The translations under genes and the position numbers were made by a program. Under the pieces are notes generated by a model. The model did not search any database, was not told the origin of the DNA, and was given only the letters and a program-made list of their open reading frames with translations. Below are positions 1 through 8,760 of a DNA stretch of 64,000 nucleotides, one piece after another. The stretch is from positions 1-64,000 of the forward strand of contig NZ_DASSMH010000028.1 of NCBI RefSeq assembly GCF_035688975.1. The letters run 5' to 3'. Numbering within the stretch: the first letter of the stretch is position 1; every line of letters begins with the position of its first letter. This DNA is from CALMNV01 sp035688975. GTDB taxonomy: Bacteria > Actinomycetota > Actinomycetes > Actinomycetales > Dermatophilaceae.

Positions 1-115
1 TACGCGACGACCGAGCCGTCCTTGTTCGTGCGCCGTGTCTGCCGCAAGTACATACCTACACCACAGCACGAACTGCCCACGCATGTCGAGCGACACGCCC
101 ATAGTCGTGTGCCTA

Positions 116-340
116 CACGATTTCGAGATCCAGACCGACTCCCACGCCGCTGAGCAGCATAAACGCGACCCACGACTCCCGAGAATGCCTACGAACTGCG
201 GAAGTCCGGCAGGACTGCAAGCTGGCCGAAGCCCGATGGCTCTCCCGGTTACGCAGGGTCATTCGGGTTCCACCGTCCGCTGTATCGGACCAGGTGCAGG
301 TCGTCTCCATCGGGAACGCGCCTTCAGCGGTGCTCATCAC
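116..340 (-). pseudogene. Decayed SRPBCC (START-like) domain remnant
   Basis: Read on the minus strand, about 305 down to 240 encodes TWSDTADGGTRMTLRNR, which resembles the last beta strands of SRPBCC/polyketide-cyclase proteins (often DxxGGTRxTLRxRGEP). The expected continuation GEPSGF is present, but in the neighbouring frame, and that frame stops soon after at a TAG; the original frame continues into sequence with no family character. I infer a frameshifted 3' remnant. Bases 1-115 show nothing recognisable. The segment is visibly less GC-rich than the rest of the window. Confidence 0.4.
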
Positions 341-437
341 TCGGCGCCCATGACGCCCCGGCCGACCCGGCTCATCAGCGCCACGGCGAGCTGCAGCGAC
401 CTGGTCATCCACCCCGTCAAGCAGTGAGCACCATCGC

Positions 438-911
438 TCATGCGGCTCGTTCGAACCAGTCGAGAGCGAGGTCGGTGACCGCGGCGGGTGCGTCGTCGGT
501 AATGAAATGCGCCGCGTCGTCGACGTAGGCGAACTCGACGCGATCGGCGTACCGCCCGGGACTGCGGCAGATGCGGGCCATGAGCTCCTCAGTCGTGGGA
601 AAGTCGCGGCGGCCGACACCACAAGAGTCGGCACCGTGAGTCGCCGCCGACGGTAGACGCCGCGCATCATGCGCATGGCCTCGGGCAGGACCATGCGGCG
701 GACGAGGGGACGCACCGCGGCGTCGATGTCGGGTCGTCGCAGCGGAGCGAGGTGCGCTGCGACGGTGGCCTCGGAGCTGGGGCGTGCGACAAGCCGCTCC
801 GAGAAGGTGCCACGCAGCGAGGTGCCTCGTCCGACTTTGCCGCTCGGACGGACTTGCACGCAGTGCGGCGTGCAGTGTCGTCAAGCCGCCGCAGCCACGC
901 CGTGAAAGCAT
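438..911 (-). pseudogene. Frameshifted alpha/beta hydrolase, C-terminal part
   Basis: Two minus-strand frames together resemble the C-terminal half of an alpha/beta hydrolase. From about 740 to 640 one frame reads PDIDAAVRPLVRRMVLPEAM and then RRRLTVPTLVV, like the cap domain and the strand before the catalytic Asp. From about 620 to 438 another frame reads YVDDAAHFITDDAPAAVTDL ending in LDWFERAA, like the region around the catalytic His and the last helix. The join needs a frameshift near 610-640, and no N-terminal half with a GxSxG nucleophile elbow is present before the GNAT gene at 918. I infer a truncated pseudogene; a sequencing error could explain the frameshift but not the missing N-terminus. 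Confidence 0.5.
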
Positions 912-917
912 GCCGCG

Positions 918-1511
918 ATGACAAGAGCCCCTGCAGTTCTACGAGCCGACGACCCGCTTCGCCGCCATCTCGAAGCCAATGGATGGACAGTTTGCGCGCG
1001 CTCGTGGGCTGCGCAGCTCCACGCCGACCGCGTCGACCTGGAGCGCCTACGGGGCCTGGCCCCTCGAGTTCAGATGGCCGGCGCTGCCCGTGAACTGACC
1101 GGGGAGGACGCTGCCGCCATCCTCGAACTGGACGCCGCCATGGCCCAGGACTACCCCGGTGGGGTCGCCACATCGCATATGCCGCTCACCGTAGCGTCGG
1201 CCGTGCTGACCGGACGCCGACGGGCCTTTGGCGTGTTCGGCTACAGAGACGAGCTCCTGGCGATGACCTTTGCCGACCTGGATGGTGCCACGGCCGAGAT
1301 CGACTTCACGGTTGTGGCCGCTCCTTGGCGCGGCCTGGGCGTGGGCACAGGACTCAAGGCTGCATCCCTGTTGGCACTCATCGAAGACGGGATCGAATCT
1401 GTTCGAACTGGCGGATCTGCGGACAACCACGCCATTATTCGCGCCAACACCACCATCGGCTTCGTCATAGACCAGGAGTGGGTCACCCTTACCGCGCCCG
1501 CGCACGGGTGA
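918..1511 (+). CDS. GNAT-family N-acetyltransferase
   Basis: The 197-residue product resembles GCN5-related N-acetyltransferases, which move an acetyl group from acetyl-CoA to an amine. The acetyl-CoA motif appears as WRGLGVGTGLKAA near residues 136-148, after the strand EIDFTVVA, and is followed by the NHAIIRANTTIGF segment typical of motif B. The first 60 residues (LRRHLEANGWTVCARSWAAQ) are a less conserved extension. The ATG start follows directly on the decayed hydrolase. The substrate cannot be told. Base composition is less extreme than in later genes, consistent with acquired DNA. Confidence 0.8.
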   Translation: MTRAPAVLRADDPLRRHLEANGWTVCARSWAAQLHADRVDLERLRGLAPRVQMAGAARELTGEDAAAILELDAAMAQDYPGGVATSHMPLTVASAVLTGRRRAFGVFGYRDELLAMTFADLDGATAEIDFTVVAAPWRGLGVGTGLKAASLLALIEDGIESVRTGGSADNHAIIRANTTIGFVIDQEWVTLTAPAHG

Positions 1512-1704
1512 CAACCCCGGCCCGCGGCCCCAAGGGTGCAGCACCGACCGCGAGATGCCGCTCTTTCGAGACTGAGTCAGGCCGGACACCGGGCCGTGCG
1601 CAGGTCGTCCTTCCGCTGCGCTGAAGGCGCCTATTGGACCTCGTGCACGCGCGGCCCGCCGGCATCCGCTGGACCCGTCGGCAAGACGGCGGCGGGACCG
1701 GCCT

Positions 1705-1760
1705 CTCAAGGCGTCCGAGCTCCGCGAGTCGCGCGGACCCGGGGGGAACGACGCCTTGAG
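1705..1760. repeat. Inverted repeat in the GNAT/metF convergent gap
   Basis: The 360-base gap 1512-1871 between the convergent GNAT and metF genes contains no convincing gene. It holds an 11-bp perfect inverted repeat, CTCAAGGCGTC at 1705-1715 and GACGCCTTGAG at 1750-1760, separated by 34 G+C-rich bases. It may act as a bidirectional terminator. No U-tract is visible. Confidence 0.4.
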
Positions 1761-1871
1761 GTCGCCGCAGGGAGGTCAGTTCGGCGCCAGGGGGATGGCC
1801 TGCAGGTGCACTCGCCAGACCTGGTGCACTCGCCCGAGCTGCGGCGCCCCCGCCTTTGGCCGCCGGGAGCG

Positions 1872-2798
1872 TCAGGCGGTCTGGCGCACGCCGAGGTTGG
1901 CGAAGACCTCGAGCGTGGCCGACGACCGGTTCATCGTGATGAAGTGGATGCCCGGCGCGCCCTCGTCGAGCAGGCGCTGGCTCGACTCCGTCGCGATGGC
2001 CAGGCCCTCGGCCCGCACCCCGGCCGCGTCATCGCCGTGCCGGGCCAGCCGATCGGTCACGGCCGACGGCATCGGCTGGCCAGCCAGCTCGGCCATCCGC
2101 AGCACCTGCCTGGCGTTCGTGATCGGCATGATCGCCGGCACGATGGGCAGCCGGGACCCGCGGCGCGCCACCTCGTCGCGCAGCCGCAAGTAGTTGTCGA
2201 CGTCGAAGACCATCTGCGTGATGGCGAACTGCGCCCCGGCCCGTTCCTTGCGGATGAGCGTCGCGGCGTCCTCGCCGAGGTCGGTGGACTCCGGGTGGCC
2301 GTCCGGGAACGCGGCCACCCCGACCGTGAAGTCGCCGAGCCGCTTGATGAGCGCGACGAGGGCGTCGGCGTGGTCCAGCCCCTCCGGATGCGCGCTCCAC
2401 GGCTGGTCCAGCCCGCCCTGCGGGTCGCCACGCAGGGCGAGGATGTTGCGGATGCCGACGGCCGCGTAGTGCCCGACGACGGAGCGCAGCTCGGCCACCG
2501 AGGACCCGACGCAAGTCAGGTGCGCCATCGGGGTGAGCGTCGTGCCCTCGAGGATGCGCTGGGTCATCCGCACCGTCCGGTCCCGGGTGCCGCCGCCTGC
2601 ACCGTAGGTCACGGACACGAAGCTCGGAGACAGCTTCTCGAGCCGCCGGATCGCCTCCCACAGCTGGGTCTCGGCGGCGTCGTCCTTGGGCGGGAAGAAC
2701 TCGAAGCTGAAGCTCGGCCGGGCAGCCTCGACCATCGCCGGGATCGAGCGGGTGAACCGCTCCACGCGGGTCATCGAGGAGGCGGTGCCGCGGGACAT
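1872..2798 (-). CDS. metF: Methylenetetrahydrofolate reductase
   Basis: The product (308 aa from the ATG at 2798) reduces 5,10-methylene-tetrahydrofolate to 5-methyl-tetrahydrofolate, the methyl donor for methionine synthesis, using FAD. Family features visible are the N-terminal SFSFEFFPPKDDAAE with the catalytic Glu, the strand SFVSVTYGAGGGTRDRT, LALRGDP near the middle and QMVFDVDNYLRL. The start at 2798 is preferred over an in-frame ATG at 2846 because a TAGGCT box ends 7 nt upstream, and homologues begin close to the SFEFFPP motif. Next to a polyprenyl synthase, it matches Rv2172c/Rv2173 order in M. tuberculosis. Confidence 0.93.
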   Translation of the reverse strand: MSRGTASSMTRVERFTRSIPAMVEAARPSFSFEFFPPKDDAAETQLWEAIRRLEKLSPSFVSVTYGAGGGTRDRTVRMTQRILEGTTLTPMAHLTCVGSSVAELRSVVGHYAAVGIRNILALRGDPQGGLDQPWSAHPEGLDHADALVALIKRLGDFTVGVAAFPDGHPESTDLGEDAATLIRKERAGAQFAITQMVFDVDNYLRLRDEVARRGSRLPIVPAIMPITNARQVLRMAELAGQPMPSAVTDRLARHGDDAAGVRAEGLAIATESSQRLLDEGAPGIHFITMNRSSATLEVFANLGVRQTA

Positions 2799-2805
2799 GG
2801 GGGCC

Positions 2806-2811
2806 AGCCTA
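2806..2811 (-). promoter_or_regulatory. -10 box TAGGCT of metF, leaderless type
   Basis: On the minus strand TAGGCT is followed by 7 nt and then the metF ATG at 2798, so transcription would begin at or next to the start codon. No Shine-Dalgarno sequence fits between. Confidence 0.5.
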
Positions 2812-2865
2812 CGGCGACCGGCCGGGCGGCCGCCCTCGCCGTCCACCGGCAGGACACGCGCCCAT

Positions 2866-2871
2866 TAGGCT
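2866..2871 (+). promoter_or_regulatory. Candidate -10 box for the polyprenyl synthase
   Basis: TAGGCT in the divergent gap would start transcription near 2878, giving a leader of about 73 nt before the GTG at 2951. The gene has a GGAGGA ribosome site at 2942-2947, consistent with a leadered transcript. Confidence 0.4.
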
Positions 2872-2950
2872 TGGGGTCCGCCCGTGCCCACGCCCGCTGA
2901 CGCCACCCCCGAGCCTGCAACCACCCCGAGCCCACCCCGATGGAGGACCC

Positions 2951-4045
2951 GTGTCGAACCCGACCGGCCTGGGTGACCTCCGCGGCCGGGTCCAGGACGC
3001 GGTCGACGGCCACATCTTCGCCGCCGCCAGGACCCTGGCCGAGCTCGGCGACGAGGTCGCCCCGCTGCTGGACGCGGTGACCCGTCTGCTCGCCGGCGGC
3101 AAGGGCTTTCGCGCCGGCTTCCTCTACTGGGGCTACCGCGCGACCGGCAGCCCGGACTCGGACGCCCTCGTCCGGCTCGCGGCGAGCATGGAGTTCTTCC
3201 AGGCCGGGGCGCTCCTCCACGACGACGTGATGGACCGCAGCGACACCAGACGCGGTATGCCGTCCGCCCACCGTGCGATCGCCACGCTCCACGGGGTGCG
3301 CGGCTGGGTCGGCGACGGGAACCGCTTCGGTGAGGGGGCCGCCATCCTCGCCGGAGATCTCTGCCTCACGTGGTGCGACGAGCTGTTCGCGACGTGTGGG
3401 TTGCCGGCTACCGACCTCGCCCGCGGCCGCGGCATGTTCGACCGGATGCGCACCCAGCTCATGGGCGGGCAGTTCCTCGACCTGCTCGAGTCCGCCCGCG
3501 GCTGGGCCGGTCTCGACCTCGAGGCCCGGCTCGCCTCGGCCCGCAAGGTGATCCGCTACAAGAGCGCCAAGTACACCATCGAGCACCCGTTGCTCATCGG
3601 TGCCCTCGTGGGCGGGCTCACCGGCCCGGCGCTGGGCCCGCTCTCCGACTTCGGCCTCGCGCTGGGCGAGGCCTTCCAGCTGCGCGACGACCTCCTCGGG
3701 GTCTTCGGCGACCCGGGGACGACGGGCAAGCCGGCCGGCGACGACCTGCGGGAGGGCAAGCGCACGGCGCTGATCGCCTACGCCCTCGACGGCGTCGACC
3801 CTGCGCAGCGCTGCACCTTCGAGTCGATGCTCGGGCGCGGGGACCTCGACGCCGACGACGTGACGACGCTGCGCGGCATACTGCACCGGTCTGGAGCGGT
3901 CGAGCGCGTGGAGGCGCTCATCAGCGACCGCGCGGAGGAGGCCGTCGCCGCGCTGGAGCGCGCCTCCCGGACGGGCTCCCTCGACGAGGCCGCGACGGCG
4001 GTCCTGCGCGATCTCGTGGACCGCTCGACCGCCCGTCACGCCTGA
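2951..4045 (+). CDS. Polyprenyl (geranylgeranyl-type) diphosphate synthase
   Basis: This 364-residue trans-prenyltransferase condenses isopentenyl diphosphate with allylic diphosphates to make a C15-C20 or longer chain for isoprenoid lipids, quinones or carotenoids. The first Asp-rich motif is LLHDDVMDRSDTRRG (Asp at 91, 92, 95) and the second LRDDLLGVFGD (near 246). KGFRAGF near 51 stands for the conserved substrate-binding GGKRxRP. A GTG start follows GGAGGA by a normal spacing. The position beside metF matches idsA2 (Rv2173). Chain length cannot be read from the sequence. Confidence 0.9.
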   Translation: MSNPTGLGDLRGRVQDAVDGHIFAAARTLAELGDEVAPLLDAVTRLLAGGKGFRAGFLYWGYRATGSPDSDALVRLAASMEFFQAGALLHDDVMDRSDTRRGMPSAHRAIATLHGVRGWVGDGNRFGEGAAILAGDLCLTWCDELFATCGLPATDLARGRGMFDRMRTQLMGGQFLDLLESARGWAGLDLEARLASARKVIRYKSAKYTIEHPLLIGALVGGLTGPALGPLSDFGLALGEAFQLRDDLLGVFGDPGTTGKPAGDDLREGKRTALIAYALDGVDPAQRCTFESMLGRGDLDADDVTTLRGILHRSGAVERVEALISDRAEEAVAALERASRTGSLDEAATAVLRDLVDRSTARHA

Positions 4046-4054
4046 CCGGGCGGG

Positions 4055-4513
4055 TCAGAAGGCCAGGGCCTGCGCCCGGCGCCGCACCTCGGTCTTGTGC
4101 CCGGCGCGGAGGGCGTCGATCGGGGCGCCCGGGACCGGCAGGGTCTCGTCGGGCGTGAACAGCCAGGTGAGGATCTCGGCGTCGTTCATCCCGCCGTCGG
4201 CGAGCACGGTGAAGGTGCCCTTGAGGTCACTGCGGGGGCCCTCGTCGTCGAAGAACTTCTCCGGGATGGCGACGACGTTGCGCTCCCCGATGCGGGCGCC
4301 GAGCAGCTCCCGGTCGGCCAGGAGCTGGCGGACCCGGGAGAGCGGCACTCCCAGCCGCTCGGCGGCGTCGGGCACGGTGAGCCAGGCGCCGACGAGCGCC
4401 TCCAGCTGGTTGCCCGGACGGTCCTGCGCGGGGGCCTCCCCGGTCGTCGCCGAGGCGCCGCGGACGGCTGCGGCGTCACGGGACGCGGGGCGGGGGTCGG
4501 CATTCGCGGTCAC
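4055..4513 (-). CDS. Rv2175c-like HTH DNA-binding protein
   Basis: A 152-residue protein from the GTG at 4513. After a disordered Ala-rich N-terminus comes a helix-turn-helix core (WLTVPDAAERLGVPLSRVRQ) and then a winged region (LLGARIGERNVVAIPEKFFD). The C-terminus DAEILTWLFTPDETLPVPG followed by an Arg-rich helix fits the Rv2175c family. In M. tuberculosis Rv2175c is a DNA-binding substrate of the kinase PknL, encoded next to it; here the kinase is two genes away. A 6-bp stem (CTGACC/GGTCAG, 4042-4058) covers the stop codons shared with the convergent polyprenyl synthase gene. Confidence 0.82.
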   Translation of the reverse strand: MTANADPRPASRDAAAVRGASATTGEAPAQDRPGNQLEALVGAWLTVPDAAERLGVPLSRVRQLLADRELLGARIGERNVVAIPEKFFDDEGPRSDLKGTFTVLADGGMNDAEILTWLFTPDETLPVPGAPIDALRAGHKTEVRRRAQALAF

Positions 4514-4700
4514 GCCACCCAGTCTGCCATTCCCGGGGCACACGTCCCGGCCCTCACATGCGCCCCAATTGTGCGCTATCCTCACAGGCGCCCCATTACC
4601 ACCAGAAACCACCCCCGTCCCGCAAGACACGCCGAGTCCCGCTAGTCTCACCACACACATCCCGCCGCCCCCGCACCATGGGCTCCCCGGAAGGACCCTC

Positions 4701-5852
4701 ATGCCACTCGTCGCCGACCTGGCCGCCGCCGCTCCCCCGCCGCACGTCCTGGCCCCACCTTCGAGTGCCGTCACCTGGCGTCCCGTCGTCGTGCGGCCGG
4801 GCGACACGGTGTGGCAGCTGGCCATCACCCACCGGACCACCCCGGGCGAGATCGTCGCCCGCAACGCGCTGCCCGCCGGCGGATCGCTCCTGCAGGTGGG
4901 CCAGCACCTCCTGGTGCCGGCTCCCGCGCCGGCCGGTGCTCCCGCGCCCGCGCCGGCGCCCGCGCCCGGGTCCGCCGCGACCGGCAGCTACACGGTCCGC
5001 GGCGGCGACACGCTGTCCGACATCGCCTCGCGGCACGGCCTCGGCGTCGCCGCCCTCGCCAGCGCCAACGCGATCAGCAACCCCCGCATGATCTTCCCCG
5101 GCCAGCGCCTGACCATCCCGGGCGCGGGCGCCCCGTCCGCCCCAGCCCCAGCCCCGGCGAGCCCGGCCGCCCCCGCCGGCCTGGTGCACGTCGTGCGCGG
5201 CGGCGACACCATGGTCGGCATCGCCGACCGCTACGGCGTCACCCTGACCAAGCTCCTCGCGGCGAACCGGCTGCCCAACCCGCGGATGATCTATGCCGGC
5301 CAGCGGATCACCATCCCGACCGCCGCCGCCAAGCCCACTGCCGCCGGCACGTCATCGGCACCGACGCCGACGAGCGCGAACACCTTCGCCGGCTACACCT
5401 TCTCGGACGCCACGGTGCGGGCCGCCAACGCCTCGCGCGCGGCGCTCGCCGCGCGGCCCGTCCCGAGCCGGGCCGAGACCGCGGCGATGATCCGGCGCAC
5501 GGCGCTGCGACACGGGGTCGACCCCCGGCTCGCCCTCGCCGTGAGCTGGCAGGAGTCCGGCTGGAACCAGCGCGCCGTGTCGGTCGCCAACGCCATCGGC
5601 ACGATGCAGGTCATGCCCACCTCCGGGACCTGGGCCTCGGAGCTCGCCGGCCGCCCCCTCGACCTGCTCGACACGCAGGACAACATCACGGCCGGGGTGG
5701 TCATCCTGCGCGCCCTGCAGGCCTCAGCCGCGGACCGCGACGAGGCGATCGCCGGCTACTACCAGGGCCTCGCCTCCGTGCAGAGCCGCGGCATGTTCGA
5801 GGACACGAAGGGCTACGTCAAGGCGGTCCAGGCCCACTACGACCGGATGTGA
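4701..5852 (+). CDS. LysM-repeat lytic transglycosylase
   Basis: A 383-residue protein with three LysM peptidoglycan-binding modules (about residues 28-72, 95-138, 158-201; e.g. RGGDTLSDIASRHGL and RGGDTMVGIADRYGV) joined by Pro/Ala linkers, then a transglycosylase SLT domain from about 255. The catalytic Glu is in AVSWQESGWNQRAVS, followed by AIGTMQVMP. It should cleave glycan strands between MurNAc and GlcNAc. The ATG at 4701 follows AAGGA by 5 nt. Odd: no signal peptide or membrane segment is visible from this start or in the upstream in-frame extension, although the domains act outside the cell. Confidence 0.88.
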   Translation: MPLVADLAAAAPPPHVLAPPSSAVTWRPVVVRPGDTVWQLAITHRTTPGEIVARNALPAGGSLLQVGQHLLVPAPAPAGAPAPAPAPAPGSAATGSYTVRGGDTLSDIASRHGLGVAALASANAISNPRMIFPGQRLTIPGAGAPSAPAPAPASPAAPAGLVHVVRGGDTMVGIADRYGVTLTKLLAANRLPNPRMIYAGQRITIPTAAAKPTAAGTSSAPTPTSANTFAGYTFSDATVRAANASRAALAARPVPSRAETAAMIRRTALRHGVDPRLALAVSWQESGWNQRAVSVANAIGTMQVMPTSGTWASELAGRPLDLLDTQDNITAGVVILRALQASAADRDEAIAGYYQGLASVQSRGMFEDTKGYVKAVQAHYDRM

Positions 5853-5899
5853 CGCCCGGAGTGCCGGAGCGCCTGCACGCGGTGTCCTGCGGCATTCCG

Positions 5900-5905
5900 T
5901 AAACT
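5900..5905 (+). promoter_or_regulatory. -10 box TAAACT of the PASTA kinase gene
   Basis: TAAACT is followed by 6 nt and the GTG start at 5912. The spacing predicts a leaderless transcript and supports this start codon. Confidence 0.55.
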
Positions 5906-5911
5906 CCTCGG

Positions 5912-7840
5912 GTGACGTCCAGCGTGGCGGACGCGCTCGTCGGTCGAGTCATCGACGGGCGCTACCGCGTCCTCTCCCATCTCGCGGACGGTGGCATGGC
6001 CTCCGTCTACGTGGCGATGGACGGGCGGCTCGACCGCGAGGTGGCCCTGAAGATCATGCGACCGGCCCTCGCCCGCGACGCCGTCTTCGTCGAGCGGTTC
6101 CGCCGGGAGGCGCGGGCGTCGGCCCGCCTCACCCACCCCAACGTCGTGGCCGTCTACGACCAGGGCGACGACGGGGGCGAGGTGTTCCTCGCCATGGAGC
6201 TCGTCGAGGGCAAGACCCTGCGCGAGGTCATCCACGAGGAGGCTCCGCTCACCGCCCGCGAGAGCCTGGCGATCCTCGAGCCGATCCTCGAGGCGCTGCG
6301 GGCCGCGCACACAGCCGGCCTGATCCACCGCGACGTCAAGCCCGAGAACGTCCTCATCCGCGCGGACGGCGAGGTCAAGGTCGCCGACTTCGGCCTCGCG
6401 CGGGCGGTGACCAACCAGACCGCGACGAGCCAGACCGGGATCCTCCTCGGCACCGTGTCCTACCTCTCCCCCGAGCAGGTCGAGCGCGGCGTGGCCGACC
6501 CTCGCAGCGACGTGTATGCCGCCGGGCTCCTCCTCTTCGAGATGCTCACCGGGCGCAAGGCCGTCACCGGCGAGACACCGATCCAGATCGCCTACCGGCA
6601 CGTCCACGGCACGATCGACCCACCCTCGGCCGTCGTGCGGGACGTGCCGCAGGTGCTCGACGACCTCGTCGCCCGGGCCACCGCGACGGATCCCGCGGCG
6701 CGGTTCGAGACCACCGCCGCCTTCCTGGCCGCGGTGCGCGGCACGCGCGCGGGGCTCCCCGCGGCAGACCTCGACCGACGCCCGCGGCCTCCGTCAGGCT
6801 TCGGCTCCCCGGCAGGGGCGCACTCGGCCTCTGCCGCCTCGCCCATGCTCCCCGCCCCCACGGCTCCGACGCCCGTGCCCCGCACCGGCGCGCCCCCCGC
6901 CGACGGCCCCGCCCTGTCCCCCACGACGGCCCTGCCGGTGGACCGCGGCCGGCGCACCCGGCGGCGCTGGCCACTCTGGGTCGCGCTGCTCATGGCGGTC
7001 GTCCTCGCCGCCGGCGGCGGCTGGTGGTTCACCGCCGGTCCGGGTGCGCCGACGACCGTCCCCGCCGTCACGGGTGCTCCCCTGCAGGCGGCGGTCGCGG
7101 CCCTGGAGCGGGCGTCACTGCGTGCGGCGCGGAGCGAGAGCTACTCCGAGACGGCCGGCAAGGGCACCGTCATCTCCGCCGAGCCGCGGGCAGGTGCGCA
7201 GGTGGGCAAGCAGACGACGGTCAACCTCGTCGTGTCCAAGGGCCCGGAACGCTATGCCGTGCCACGCCTCGTCGGGCGGCCCGCCGACGCCGCCGCCTCG
7301 GCACTTGCGCCGCTGACGCTCACGCTCGGAGGCCGCACCGACGAGTGGAGCGAGACGGTCCCCGCCGGGGTCGTCCTCAGGCAGGACCCCGCCGAGGGTG
7401 CCTCCGTCAAGCGCGGCACGCCGGTGGGCGTCGTCGTGTCCAAGGGACGCCAGCCCATCCCGGTGCCCACGCTGCAGGGCCTGCCCCTGGCCAAGGCGAC
7501 GAACGCCCTGGAGACGGCTGGCCTGCGCGTCACGCGGGCCCCTGACGTCAACAGCGACATCGTGCCGACCGGCAGCGTCATCTCGGCCTCTCCGGCCAGC
7601 GGGACGCTCTTCCGCGGCGACACGGTGACCCTCACGGTGTCCAAGGGCCCCGTCCTCGTGCAGGTGCCCAACGTCATCGGGCGTGACACCGCCACCGCCG
7701 AGCGGGTGCTCACCGCGCTCGGTTTCCGGGTGAGCAAGGAGTATCCCTTCGGCAGGCTCTTCGACCTCGTGCGGGTCCAGAGCATCGAGGGCGGCCGCTC
7801 GGTGCCCAAGGGCTCCTCCATCGTCCTGACGATCGTCTGA
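5912..7840 (+). CDS. pknL: PASTA-domain serine/threonine protein kinase
   Basis: A 642-residue membrane kinase. The N-terminal kinase domain shows the Gly-rich loop ADGGMASVYVA, the ATP Lys in VALKIM, the catalytic HRDVKPENVL and the metal-binding ADFGLARA, then an activation loop rich in Thr. A Pro-rich linker leads to one membrane helix (LWVALLMAVVLAAGGGWWF, near 350) and four extracellular PASTA modules ending in VVSKGP-type strands. PASTA domains sense peptidoglycan precursors, which suits the neighbouring cell-wall hydrolase. The gene order matches pknL (Rv2176), though the M. tuberculosis protein has no PASTA domains. Confidence 0.92.
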   Translation: MTSSVADALVGRVIDGRYRVLSHLADGGMASVYVAMDGRLDREVALKIMRPALARDAVFVERFRREARASARLTHPNVVAVYDQGDDGGEVFLAMELVEGKTLREVIHEEAPLTARESLAILEPILEALRAAHTAGLIHRDVKPENVLIRADGEVKVADFGLARAVTNQTATSQTGILLGTVSYLSPEQVERGVADPRSDVYAAGLLLFEMLTGRKAVTGETPIQIAYRHVHGTIDPPSAVVRDVPQVLDDLVARATATDPAARFETTAAFLAAVRGTRAGLPAADLDRRPRPPSGFGSPAGAHSASAASPMLPAPTAPTPVPRTGAPPADGPALSPTTALPVDRGRRTRRRWPLWVALLMAVVLAAGGGWWFTAGPGAPTTVPAVTGAPLQAAVAALERASLRAARSESYSETAGKGTVISAEPRAGAQVGKQTTVNLVVSKGPERYAVPRLVGRPADAAASALAPLTLTLGGRTDEWSETVPAGVVLRQDPAEGASVKRGTPVGVVVSKGRQPIPVPTLQGLPLAKATNALETAGLRVTRAPDVNSDIVPTGSVISASPASGTLFRGDTVTLTVSKGPVLVQVPNVIGRDTATAERVLTALGFRVSKEYPFGRLFDLVRVQSIEGGRSVPKGSSIVLTIV

Positions 7841-7848
7841 GCCGGTCG

Positions 7849-8748
7849 GTGACCCCAGCCGGTCGAGAGCGGCTCGCCACGGCGCTGCTCGTCGCCCTCA
7901 CCGCCGTGTGGGGCTCGACGTTCTTCCTCATCCGTGACCTCGTGGCGCACGTGCCGCCCGTCGACTTCCTGGCGCTGCGGTTCGGCATCTCCGCGGTCGT
8001 CATGGTCCTCCTCCTCCGGCGCCCCCTGCGGGCCCTGCGGCGGCGGGAGGTCGCCACCGGCGCCGGGCTGGGCCTGCTCTACGGCCTCGCCCAGATCCTG
8101 CAGACGCAGGGCCTCGCCACCACCCCTGCCTCCGTCTCGGGGTTCATCACCGGCACCTACGTCGTCCTGACACCCCTGCTGGCCGCCGCCCTCCTGCGCG
8201 AGCGGCTCCCCGCCACGACGTGGGTGGCTGTCGGCCTCGCGACCGCCGGCCTTGCGCTGCTGTCGCTGCGCGGCGTCTCCGTCGGCGTCGGCGAGTCCCT
8301 CACCCTGGGCGCGGCGGCGCTCTACGCCGTGCACATCCTCGGGCTGGGCCGCTACAGCGGCCACGACGTCGCCGCCGGGCTCTCCGCCGTGCAGATGGTC
8401 GTCATCGCGGTGCTCTGCCTCGTCGGCGCCGCGCCCTCCGGGATCGTGCTGCCGGCGACCCCGGGCCAGTGGGCCTCGGTGCTCTACATGGTCGCCTTCG
8501 CCAGCATCGGGGCCCTGTGGGTGCAGACCTGGGCGCAGGCCCACCTGCCGGCCACGCGAGCCGCGATCGTCATGACCCTGGAGCCGGTCTTCGCCGCGGC
8601 CTTCGCCGTCAGCCTCGGCAACGAGACGGCGACGTGGCGGATGGTGGCCGGCGGCGCACTCGTCCTCACCGCGATGTATGCCGTCGAGCTCCTCGCCCGG
8701 CGGCGCCCCGGCGAGCTGCCCGCCGAGGTGCTGCACCACGAGGTCTGA
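7849..8748 (+). CDS. EamA-family drug/metabolite transporter
   Basis: A 299-residue membrane protein with about ten hydrophobic segments in two similar halves, the EamA/RhaT plan. Recognisable stretches are TAVWGSTFFLIRDL in helix 1, PASVSGFITGTYVVLTPLL near helix 4 and PATRAAIVMTLEPVFAA in the second half. Such proteins export or exchange small metabolites; the substrate is not predictable. The GTG start lies 8 nt after the kinase stop, so co-transcription with the kinase gene is likely. Confidence 0.85.
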   Translation: MTPAGRERLATALLVALTAVWGSTFFLIRDLVAHVPPVDFLALRFGISAVVMVLLLRRPLRALRRREVATGAGLGLLYGLAQILQTQGLATTPASVSGFITGTYVVLTPLLAAALLRERLPATTWVAVGLATAGLALLSLRGVSVGVGESLTLGAAALYAVHILGLGRYSGHDVAAGLSAVQMVVIAVLCLVGAAPSGIVLPATPGQWASVLYMVAFASIGALWVQTWAQAHLPATRAAIVMTLEPVFAAAFAVSLGNETATWRMVAGGALVLTAMYAVELLARRRPGELPAEVLHHEV

Positions 8749-8760
8749 CCGTCCCACGCC

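Noticed and set aside
35..427. 130-aa open frame on the plus strand
   Set aside because: No family resemblance, no ribosome site, and the opposite strand holds recognisable remnants of a degraded gene.
4514..4700. c-di-AMP (ydaO) riboswitch before the LysM transglycosylase gene
   Set aside because: Such switches often precede cell-wall hydrolases in actinobacteria, but I could not find the conserved core sequence in this leader.
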